From contig JAFRPL010000007.1 of the NCBI GenBank assembly GCA_017429165.1, positions 62,001 to 126,000 on the forward strand: DNA of 64,000 bases. The letters are read 5' to 3'. Origin of the DNA: Clostridia bacterium. GTDB taxonomy: Bacteria; Bacillota; Clostridia; Oscillospirales; CAG-382. A program made the translations under genes and the position numbers. Below the pieces are notes generated by a model, which made no database searches, was not told where the DNA came from, and saw only the letters and a program-made list of their open reading frames with translations. Below, in pieces: positions 17,622 through 24,359 of the stretch; the first letter of the stretch is position 1; every line of letters begins with the position of its first letter.

Positions 17622-19427
17622 TTATTTCGCCTTTTTGACAACGACCGCGCCGGCGCATGCGAGCGCAGCGACTACAGCGAATACGGCGATGCCTGCGTCG
17701 CCGCTTGCGGGAGTGTTCTTCTTGACTATGACGACCGCGGAATCTTTATCGAATTCCACAGTGCCCTGATAATTAAGTATCCTGCCGGTGACTTTGATCT
17801 TGTCGCCGACTTCGATATCGGCCGCGTCGTCGCCGACGACACGGTACGCTTTGACAGTCTTACCGCCGACTTCGAACAGTACGGTGATGTTGCCGAACTT
17901 ATCCTGATACTTTTCGACTATCTTAGTGACCTTGCCGGTGAGCGAATAGGTGCCTTCGAGCGATTCGCCTTCTGCGAGCGCGAACGCGGCGGCGAGGATA
18001 TCTTTTTCGGTTTCGGGTTTCTGTGCGGAAGTTTCGGGTTCGGAAATTTCGGAAGGATCGGCTTTTTCTATGATCTGCGCGGTGCAGCCGGAGATGAATT
18101 CAACGGTCCCGTTATAATTCTTGAGCACGCCGGTGACAGCGATCTTATCGCCTTTGCCGACTTCGCCGTAGCTCTGAGCTTCCATTTTGAAGCAGAGGAT
18201 CTCTTTGTCGGCGACAGTCATTTTGACCTGATTGTCTTTTTCGAGCTTTTCGGTCACGGTGCCGGTAAGCGTGTAAGTGCCGGGGAGTATTTCGCCCTTG
18301 GGAAGCGCGAAAGCGGCGGTGAGGATCTCCTGTTCCGTCTTGGGCTGCGCGGGAGGAGTGCCTTTTTTGACCGTGGTGAAAGAGGCGCCCTTGTCGAATT
18401 CGACGGTGCCATTGTAGTTCTTGATGGTGCCGGTGACGGCGATGGTGTCGTTGATGCCGACGGTGGCGGCGTCTTCGCCTTTCATAAGATAGCACTGGAT
18501 GATCTTTTCCGCGCCGTCGTTGCCTTTGACTTTCATGTTGACGGAAACGTCTTTTTCGGTCTCGTTATACGGATTCACCATGCCGGAAACCACGCCGGTG
18601 AGGGTCTTGGTGCCGTTCAGCGATTCGCCTTTACCGAGCGCGAAAGCGGCGTCGACGATATCGGCTTCGGTCTCGTCCTCGGGCTGGCTCGCGGGCTCGG
18701 AGGATTCTTCGCCGGAGCTTTCTTCGCTCTGCGCTTTTTCGACGATGACGGCGGTGTTGCCGCTGTCGAATTCGACGGTGCCGTTATAGTTCTTGATGGA
18801 ACCCGTGACGGTGATCTTGTCGCCCACGCCTATTTCGGCGTAGTTTTCCGAATTCATTCTGTAGCAAAGTATATCTTTGCCGCCCACGGTAAAGTGGACC
18901 TGGCTGTTGCTGTCGGTCTTTGAAGTGACGATGCCGGTGAGCGAATAAGTCCCGGCGAGCGCGGTGTTGACGTCGAGCGCGAACGCGGCGGCGAGGATCT
19001 CTTCTTCTGTCTCGGGCGGCTTCTGCTCTTCGCCTTTCGCGATCGTCACGAAAGTACAGTTGGCATCGAATTCTATAAGATCCTTGCTGCCGTCTACGTA
19101 ATGCTTGATAATGCCGGTGACTCTGATGGTGTCGCCGACGCCCACCGTAGCGGCGTCTTCGCCTTGCATACGGTAGCACTGGATCACTTTATCTTCGCCG
19201 GCGCTGTTTTTGACGGTGATATTGACCGTTACGTTCTTATACTGAGAATTATACGGCGTGACAATGGCTTTGACCACACCGGTGAGAGTCTTACTGCCGC
19301 TGAGCGACTGCCCGGCTGCAAGCTCAAATGCCGCGTCGACTATCTCTTCCTCTTCGCCGGCGGATACGGTCATGACACAGGCGATCAGCAATACCGCGAC
19401 GAGCGCGAGACTGACAAGTTTTTTCAT
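17622..19427 (-). CDS. surface protein with five OB-like repeats
   Basis: A 601-residue exported protein. Residues 1-24 are a signal peptide (cleavage after TVSA is possible; a lipobox-like LIAC at 14-17 is the alternative). Five repeats of about 90-105 residues follow at roughly 29-131, 143-231, 257-355, 368-455 and 477-570. Each starts with (I/V)(V/L)xAAFxL, has LTGxV, a CYRM-like strand, VGDxIxVTG and ends NYNGTVEFD. This pattern looks like an OB fold. The linker at 232-256 is Ser/Glu-rich. The C-terminus (NTPASGDAG, hydrophobic stretch 578-597, KKAK) resembles a degenerate sortase or membrane anchor. Role unknown. Start ATG has AAGGAG 9 nt upstream; own promoter at 19482-19510. Confidence 0.78.
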   Translation of the reverse strand: MKKLVSLALVAVLLIACVMTVSAGEEEEIVDAAFELAAGQSLSGSKTLTGVVKAIVTPYNSQYKNVTVNITVKNSAGEDKVIQCYRMQGEDAATVGVGDTIRVTGIIKHYVDGSKDLIEFDANCTFVTIAKGEEQKPPETEEEILAAAFALDVNTALAGTYSLTGIVTSKTDSNSQVHFTVGGKDILCYRMNSENYAEIGVGDKITVTGSIKNYNGTVEFDSGNTAVIVEKAQSEESSGEESSEPASQPEDETEADIVDAAFALGKGESLNGTKTLTGVVSGMVNPYNETEKDVSVNMKVKGNDGAEKIIQCYLMKGEDAATVGINDTIAVTGTIKNYNGTVEFDKGASFTTVKKGTPPAQPKTEQEILTAAFALPKGEILPGTYTLTGTVTEKLEKDNQVKMTVADKEILCFKMEAQSYGEVGKGDKIAVTGVLKNYNGTVEFISGCTAQIIEKADPSEISEPETSAQKPETEKDILAAAFALAEGESLEGTYSLTGKVTKIVEKYQDKFGNITVLFEVGGKTVKAYRVVGDDAADIEVGDKIKVTGRILNYQGTVEFDKDSAVVIVKKNTPASGDAGIAVFAVVAALACAGAVVVKKAK

Positions 19428-19481
19428 ATATCTGTTCTCCTTTTCGTCCCGCCGCAGAGCGTGACGTTTTTATTCATATTA

Positions 19482-19510
19482 AATATAACATAAAGCGGCG
19501 GTTTTGTCAA
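19482..19510 (-). promoter_or_regulatory. promoter of the OB-repeat gene
   Basis: Minus strand TTGACA (19510-19505), 17 bp, TATATT (19487-19482). Confidence 0.85.
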
Positions 19511-19623
19511 CACAAATCGCGCCGAAATTTGCGCCCGCGAAACCCTTTTCGCGCCTTGCTCCGAACGCGCGCCCGCCTTTTATAAAATGTAAGATTTTTA
19601 CACGGCGTTTTTCGAGTTTTCTA

Positions 19624-19652
19624 TTGTATTTTCGCAAAGATTGTGCTATAAT
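19624..19652 (+). promoter_or_regulatory. promoter of the hydrogenase operon
   Basis: TTGTAT (19624-19629), 17 bp, TATAAT (19647-19652), followed by a leader of about 52 nt to hydC. The weak -35 would suit an activator, but no operator is recognisable. Confidence 0.7.
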
Positions 19653-19711
19653 CTATCAGAATGAGCAATATATATTCCGTAAACCAATCATTTTCCAAGG
19701 AGGATCAATAA

Positions 19712-20191
19712 ATGGCACTTACCAAAGCTCAGATCGAACAGAAAACCAAAGAACTGCGCGAGTTCATCGCAGACCACAAGGACGTTCAGGGTCCGCTTAT
19801 GCCCATAATGCAGAAAGCTCAGGAGCTTTTCGGCTACCTTTCGTTCGAGACACAGACTCTCATAGCCGATTCGCTGGGGATCCCCGTTTCGGAAGTATAC
19901 GGCGTGGCAACTTTCTACGCGCAGTTTTCGCTTCAGCCCAAAGGCGACCACGTCATAAGCGTGTGCACCGGCACTGCCTGCTACGTCAACGGCGCGCAGG
20001 CGATCCTTGAAGAAGTAGAAAAACAGCTGGGCATTTCCGCCGGCGAAACCACCTCCGACGGCAAGTTTTCCATTCAGGATACGCGCTGCCTGGGCTGCTG
20101 CGGTCTCGCTCCCGTAATGGTCATCAACGGCGACGTTTACGGCCGCCTTGTTCCCGCCGACATAAAAGGCATACTCGAAAAGTACAAATAA
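19712..20191 (+). CDS. hydC: hydrogenase subunit, NuoE/HydC-like [2Fe-2S] protein
   Basis: Thioredoxin-fold [2Fe-2S] subunit of NADH-linked hydrogenases, homologous to NuoE of complex I. The 159 residues are the usual length. Four cluster Cys are visible: C85 and C90 (VCTGTACYVNG) and C126 and C130 (RCLGCCGLAP). The helical N-terminus ends in GVATFYAQF. AAGGAGG lies 8 nt upstream of the ATG. It is the first gene of the operon and would pass electrons between the NADH site in HydB and the hydrogenase subunit. It is separated from hydB and hydA by six regulatory-type genes. Confidence 0.93.
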   Translation: MALTKAQIEQKTKELREFIADHKDVQGPLMPIMQKAQELFGYLSFETQTLIADSLGIPVSEVYGVATFYAQFSLQPKGDHVISVCTGTACYVNGAQAILEEVEKQLGISAGETTSDGKFSIQDTRCLGCCGLAPVMVINGDVYGRLVPADIKGILEKYK

Positions 20192-20225
20192 CCTCATCTT
20201 TGAGTTTTAAAGGTATATAGTTAAG

Positions 20226-20573
20226 ATGAAAATATCCGAAGTAGCAAAAGTCTTGGACGCGCGCATACTCTGCTGCGCCGAAAACGCCGACAAAGAAGTC
20301 TGTTCCGCCTGCGGAAGCGACATGATGAGCGACGTGCTCGCATACGTCAAAAATCAGGCCGTGCTTCTTACCGGGCTGGTGAACCCGCAGGTGATACGCA
20401 CCGCCGAAATGATGGATATGGTATGCATCGTCTTCGTGCGCAGCAAGGACCCTTCAAACGATATGCTAAAGCTCGCCGAACGCGCCGGCATAGTCGTCAT
20501 GAGATCCGAACACCGTATGTACGAAGCGTGCGGACTGCTTTACAGCAACGGCCTGAACGGTAAAGTGATATGA
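20226..20573 (+). CDS. DRTGG-domain protein (first copy)
   Basis: A 115-residue protein of the DRTGG type: MKISEVAKVLDARILCC, CSACGSDMMSDVLAYVKN, LLTGLVNPQVIRTAEM. DRTGG domains sit next to CBS domains or phosphotransacetylase-type proteins and are thought to bind a small ligand, perhaps a nucleotide; no mechanism is proven. The ribosome site is weak (AAAGG, 12 nt). Its stop overlaps the next gene (ATGA), so it is coupled to the ATPase-like protein. A paralogue lies at 22302; both flank the H-cluster-type sensor-like gene. Several Cys (C16, C17, C27, C30) could make it redox-responsive, which is my inference. Confidence 0.8.
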   Translation: MKISEVAKVLDARILCCAENADKEVCSACGSDMMSDVLAYVKNQAVLLTGLVNPQVIRTAEMMDMVCIVFVRSKDPSNDMLKLAERAGIVVMRSEHRMYEACGLLYSNGLNGKVI

Positions 20574-21001
20574 GCGAACAGAACGAATGCCTTACATACT
20601 CGTTTGAAGTCGACGGCGAAAACTTCACCTCTGCGGGCGAAGCCTCGGTCCAGGTGAAACGCATACTGCGCCGCATAGGATTCGACCCGGAAACGATCAA
20701 ACGCGTTTCCATCGCCATGTACGAAGGCGAGATCAATATGGTCATACACGCCGGCGGCGGAGTGGCGGAGCTTTTCGTTTACGAAGACAAAATAGTCATG
20801 AAACTGACAGACCACGGCCCCGGCATAGCCGACGTTTCGCTCGCGATGCAGGAGGGCTTTTCTACCGCGCCCGACAATATCCGTTCGCTGGGGTTCGGCG
20901 CCGGTATGGGTCTGCCGAACATGAAACGCTACACCGACGAAATGGTAATAGACACCAAGCTCGGAGAAGGAACCACCATAACAATGACTGTGAACGTCTG
21001 A
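20570..21001 (+). CDS. GHKL ATPase-domain protein, RsbW-like (first copy)
   Basis: 143 residues that consist only of a HATPase_c domain, like anti-sigma factor kinases. The N box is EGEINMVIHAGGG (Asn 56), the G1 box DHGPGIAD (Asp 81) and the G2 region LGFGAGMGLPNM. No dimerisation or phosphoacceptor His domain is present, so it is not a classical histidine kinase. Overlaps the preceding DRTGG gene by 4 nt. In the RsbW family such proteins phosphorylate an antagonist Ser or bind a sigma factor; no partner of that kind is visible in the window. A role in signalling with the neighbouring sensor-like protein is inferred from the tight operon. Confidence 0.85.
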   Translation: MSEQNECLTYSFEVDGENFTSAGEASVQVKRILRRIGFDPETIKRVSIAMYEGEINMVIHAGGGVAELFVYEDKIVMKLTDHGPGIADVSLAMQEGFSTAPDNIRSLGFGAGMGLPNMKRYTDEMVIDTKLGEGTTITMTVNV

Positions 21002-21031
21002 TATCCGTTTTGCAGTCCGAAAGGGATTCTG

Positions 21032-22315
21032 ATGTCTGAATACAAACACTCCGTCTCGCTTGATCTGGAAAAATGCAAGGGCTGTACCCACTGCCTGCGC
21101 AGATGCCCGACCGAAGCGATTAGAATACGCGACGGCCACGCGGTTATAGACCCCGCGCGGTGCATAGATTGCGGCGAATGCATTCGCCTTTGCCCGCACA
21201 AGGCCAAAAAAGCGATCTACGACAAATTCTCGTCGCTCCCCAAAGACAAATACCTCATAGCGCTGCCTGCGCCCACTTTTTACGGCCAGTTCGAAAATCT
21301 CGACGATATCGATTACCTGCTTCAGGGACTTCTGGATCTGGGGTTCGACGACGTTTTCGAAGTCGCCTGCGCGGCGGAGCTCGTGACAGATTACACCCGC
21401 AAATTCCTGCATTCCGGCAAGGCGATCTCCCCCGTGATAAGTTCGGCGTGCCCCGTGGTGGTTCGTCTGGTGACGCTGCGGTTCCCCACGCTGGTGCCGC
21501 ATCTGCTGCCGATACAGCCGCCTGTCGAACTCGCCGGCCGGCTCGCACGGCAGAAAGCCAAAGCCAAGAACCCTTCGCTCAAAGACGAAGACATAGTCAC
21601 CGTTTTCATTTCGCCGTGCCCCGCAAAAGTCAGTTACGTCAAAAACAGCTCCGACGGCGGAAAAAGCAGCATAGATTACGTCGTTTCCATAAGCGATATG
21701 TATTTCGAACTGCTGAACGTTATGAAGAATAAGGTCACCCCCGTTCCCTATTCCAAGACCGGCATGGTCGGCATAGGGTGGGCGATATCGGGCGGCGAAT
21801 CCTCGTCGCTGATGAACGACCATTATCTCGCCGCGGACGGCATTGAAAACGTTATAAAAGTACTTGAAGATATAGACACCGAACAGCACCCGAATCTGGA
21901 TTTCGTGGAGCTGAACGCCTGCAGCGGCGGCTGCGTGGGCGGAGTCCTTACCATGGAAAACCCGTATATCTGCCGTGTAAGACTGCGCAACATACGGCGC
22001 TACCTGCCCGTTTCGCAGAACCACGCTTCCGAAGGAGACGACCTGCCCGATTACGTCAAGCTGGATCTCGATTCGGAGTACGAAGCCGTTTCCAAACTTG
22101 GCACGTCGCGCCGCCACGCCATAAAGCTTATGGCGGATATCCAGAGCGTGTTCAGCACGCTGCCCGAGCTCGACTGCGGTTCGTGCGGTTCGCCGACCTG
22201 CCGCGCTTTTGCCGAAGACGTAGTCAAAGGCAAGGCCGATTACGGCGAATGCATAGCGGTGATGCGCGAAAAGCTGCGCGAAAAAACAAACGGAGAAAAA
22301 AATGACGGTAAATGA
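21032..22315 (+). CDS. H-cluster-type [FeFe] hydrogenase-like protein, probably sensory
   Basis: A 427-residue iron-sulfur protein. Residues 15-54 hold two ferredoxin [4Fe-4S] motifs (CKGCTHCLRRC and CIDCGECIRLC). Residues about 75-340 are a hydrogenase large-subunit domain in which the H-cluster Cys are kept at C140 (SSACPVV), C196 (ISPCPAK), C297 and C301 (ACSGGC). The Cys that relays protons in catalytic enzymes (first Cys of TSCCP) is Ala 139, and the L2 and L3 motifs are also relaxed. Residues 382-407 form a further [4Fe-4S] motif (CGSCGSPTCRAF...C). This pattern fits the putative sensory hydrogenases, not a main catalyst. Unlike some of those it has no PAS domain. It lies 30 nt after the ATPase-like gene and overlaps the second DRTGG gene by 14 nt. 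Confidence 0.88.
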   Translation: MSEYKHSVSLDLEKCKGCTHCLRRCPTEAIRIRDGHAVIDPARCIDCGECIRLCPHKAKKAIYDKFSSLPKDKYLIALPAPTFYGQFENLDDIDYLLQGLLDLGFDDVFEVACAAELVTDYTRKFLHSGKAISPVISSACPVVVRLVTLRFPTLVPHLLPIQPPVELAGRLARQKAKAKNPSLKDEDIVTVFISPCPAKVSYVKNSSDGGKSSIDYVVSISDMYFELLNVMKNKVTPVPYSKTGMVGIGWAISGGESSSLMNDHYLAADGIENVIKVLEDIDTEQHPNLDFVELNACSGGCVGGVLTMENPYICRVRLRNIRRYLPVSQNHASEGDDLPDYVKLDLDSEYEAVSKLGTSRRHAIKLMADIQSVFSTLPELDCGSCGSPTCRAFAEDVVKGKADYGECIAVMREKLREKTNGEKNDGK

Positions 22316-22628
22316 ACTCGCCGAAAAATTAGGTCTTGAACGCGTCTTCGTCGCCGAACCGGACCGCATTATAGAAGGCGCATACGCCGGCGACCTGCTG
22401 AGCTGGGTGATGGGAAGAGCCAAGCCCGGCAACTGCTGGGTGACCATAATGACCAACGTCAACACGCTGGCGGTGGCGTCGCTTCTGGATCTTTCGTGCA
22501 TAATCATCTGCGAAAATTCCGAAATAGGCGCCGAGCTTTCCGACGCGGCGAGCGCCAAAGGGCTGAACCTTCTGCGCACCGGAATGAACGAATTCGAAGC
22601 GTGCGCGGCGCTGAGCAGACTTTTATGA
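22302..22628 (+). CDS. DRTGG-domain protein (second copy)
   Basis: 108 residues, MTVNELAEKLGLERVFVAEP, GAYAGDLLSWVMGRAKPGN, IIICENSEIG, TGMNEFEACAALSRLL. It is a diverged paralogue of the protein at 20226, sharing the xxGxxxSDxLxxV(M/K) pattern and the final E(A)CxxLxxxL. The start ATG lies 14 nt inside the sensor-like gene with GGAG upstream; the stop overlaps the PHP gene (ATGA). Probable ligand-binding module. Confidence 0.78.
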   Translation: MTVNELAEKLGLERVFVAEPDRIIEGAYAGDLLSWVMGRAKPGNCWVTIMTNVNTLAVASLLDLSCIIICENSEIGAELSDAASAKGLNLLRTGMNEFEACAALSRLL

Positions 22629-23365
22629 ACAGGTATTATTACGACATGCACATACATTCGTGCCTTTCCCCCTGCGCCGACGACGATATGACGGTCAACA
22701 ACATAGCCGGCATGGCGGCGTTAAAAGGGCTGGGCGTCATTGCGCTCACCGACCACAATTCCTGCGCCAACTGCCCCGCTTTTTTCAAAGCGTGCAGGCG
22801 CTGCGGCGTGGTCCCCGTCGCGGGGATGGAACTGACCACCGCGGAAGAAGTGCATCTGCTGTGCCTCTTCCCCACGCTCGAGACGGCGATGGAGTTCGAC
22901 GGTGAATTCAAACAGTACCGCGTAAAAATAAAAAACCGCACCGAAATATTCGGCAACCAGCTCGTGCTCGACGAAGACGACAACGTTATTTCCGAAGAAG
23001 AATTCCTGCTGCCGCCCGCGTCGTCGCTGACGCTTGAAGAAGCGGCGGAAAAAGTGCGGTCGAGCGGCGGAGTTTGTCTGCCCGCGCACATAGACAGGCC
23101 TTCCAACGGGCTGATCGGAGTGCTGGGCGATTTCCCCGAAAAACCGCGTTTTGGGTTCGTTGAGCTTTCGGCGAACGCATACGGCGGCGAATACGCCGTC
23201 GCCCTGCCAGACATAAGCGCATACGGCGTTGTTAAAAACAGCGACGCCCACCATCTGTGGGAAATAAGCGAAGCCGAAAATTACGTTACGCTCGACGACG
23301 AGCCGTACAGCGGCGACCTTATAAGGCGGCGCCTCTTTGAATACCTGAAAGGAGAAAAAGCTTGA
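22625..23365 (+). CDS. PHP-domain metal-dependent phosphoesterase
   Basis: 246 residues. The PHP metal ligands are all visible: DMHIHS (His 9, His 11), LTDHNS (Asp 43, His 44), GMEL (Glu 69), EVHLL (His 77), PAHIDR (His) and NSDAHH (Asp, His). So it should be active as a phosphoesterase; the substrate could be a nucleotide or an oligonucleotide, as for other small PHP proteins. ATG 22625 overlaps the preceding stop. The gene lies between the second DRTGG gene and the second ATPase-like gene. Its place suggests that it makes or removes a small phosphate signal, but that is inference. Confidence 0.88.
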   Translation: MNRYYYDMHIHSCLSPCADDDMTVNNIAGMAALKGLGVIALTDHNSCANCPAFFKACRRCGVVPVAGMELTTAEEVHLLCLFPTLETAMEFDGEFKQYRVKIKNRTEIFGNQLVLDEDDNVISEEEFLLPPASSLTLEEAAEKVRSSGGVCLPAHIDRPSNGLIGVLGDFPEKPRFGFVELSANAYGGEYAVALPDISAYGVVKNSDAHHLWEISEAENYVTLDDEPYSGDLIRRRLFEYLKGEKA

Positions 23366-23922
23366 AAGAGCTTTCGCTTAACATACTGGACATAGTTCAG
23401 AACTCGCTTGCGGCGGGCGCTTCGCACATAGCGGTCGACATCGCCGAGACCGGCGATACTCTGCGCATAACCGTGACCGACGACGGCTGCGGTATGGACG
23501 AAACGACGGTGCGCAATGTGACGAATCCGTTTTATACCACGCGCAAGACGCGTTCCGTGGGGCTGGGGATACCGTTCTTCAAGCTCGCCGCGGAACAGAC
23601 CGGCGGCGACCTTACGCTAAGAAGCACGCCCGCCGGCGAAAGCGACGACCACGGCACCGTTATAAGCGCGCTGTTTTACAAAACGAGCATAGATTTCACT
23701 CCGTTAGGCGACGTCTCCTCCACGCTGTGCACGCTCGTCCAGGGCCTGCCCGACGGCACCGACATAACGTTCACCCATTCCCTTCCCGGCGGAACGATAT
23801 CGTTGGACACCGCCGAGATGCGCGCGGTGCTGTGCGGAGTACCGCTTTCCACGCCCGACGTGATAGTCTTTATAAAAGACGACCTGGCGGCTCAGTACGC
23901 CGAGGCGCGGGCTTTGAAATAA
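23362..23922 (+). CDS. GHKL ATPase-domain protein (second copy), TTG start
   Basis: 186 residues starting at TTG 23362, which overlaps the PHP stop (TTGA) and has AAAGGAG 7 nt upstream. The N box is LDIVQNSLAAGAS, G1 DDGCGMDE and G2 RSVGLGIPFFK, so residues 1-115 are a HATPase_c domain. The remaining 70 residues are a small domain I do not recognise. The N-terminus (ELSLNILDIVQNSLAAGA) is like that of the ATP-binding half of sensor kinases, without the His-containing dimer domain. Not closely similar to the first copy at 20570. Last of six genes between hydC and the 2Fe-2S gene. Confidence 0.82.
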   Translation: MKELSLNILDIVQNSLAAGASHIAVDIAETGDTLRITVTDDGCGMDETTVRNVTNPFYTTRKTRSVGLGIPFFKLAAEQTGGDLTLRSTPAGESDDHGTVISALFYKTSIDFTPLGDVSSTLCTLVQGLPDGTDITFTHSLPGGTISLDTAEMRAVLCGVPLSTPDVIVFIKDDLAAQYAEARALK

Positions 23923-23971
23923 GAAAATTCAATTTATAAAATAAAACCAAACCGAAAGGACACAGACAGCA

Positions 23972-24343
23972 ATGAAATCATTGGAAGAACTTGCTAAAAT
24001 CAGAGAACGCATGGCGGGCAAAGTTGCTTTGCGCGAAGGCGAAAACTCCATACGCATAGTTGTGGGTATGGCGACCTGCGGCATAGCCGCCGGTGCGAGA
24101 CCGGTGCTCAACGCTTTAGTCGAAGAAGTGGCTAAGCAGGGCGTTTCGGACAAAGCCACCGTTTCGCAGACCGGCTGCATAGGCATATGCCAGTATGAAC
24201 CGGTAGTAGAGGTCTTCGAGCCCGGCAAAGAAAAGACCACATACGTCAAAATGACTCCCGAAAAAGCCGTAAGAGTCGTGGCGGAACACATCAAGGGCGG
24301 CAAACCCGTCGTTGAATACACCATCGGCAACACGATAATATAA
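23972..24343 (+). CDS. thioredoxin-fold (2Fe-2S) protein of the hydrogenase complex
   Basis: 123 residues, resembling HndB and the (2Fe-2S) ferredoxin-like subunits of NAD(P)-linked hydrogenases: GMATCGIAAGARPVLNAL and SQTGCIGICQYEPVVEV. Only three Cys are in the expected ligand regions (C36, C69, C73), so it may bind an incomplete or modified cluster or only have a structural role. GAAAGGA lies 11-12 nt upstream. Placed directly before hydB, 16 nt apart. Confidence 0.88.
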   Translation: MKSLEELAKIRERMAGKVALREGENSIRIVVGMATCGIAAGARPVLNALVEEVAKQGVSDKATVSQTGCIGICQYEPVVEVFEPGKEKTTYVKMTPEKAVRVVAEHIKGGKPVVEYTIGNTII

Positions 24344-24359
24344 AACGGAGGATATATTT

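Noticed and set aside
20540-22657. 705-codon open frame on the minus strand opposite the hydrogenase regulatory genes
   Set aside because: It is antisense to four well-supported genes with conserved motifs, has no ribosome site, and encodes low-information, repetitive-type sequence. It results from third-position GC bias.
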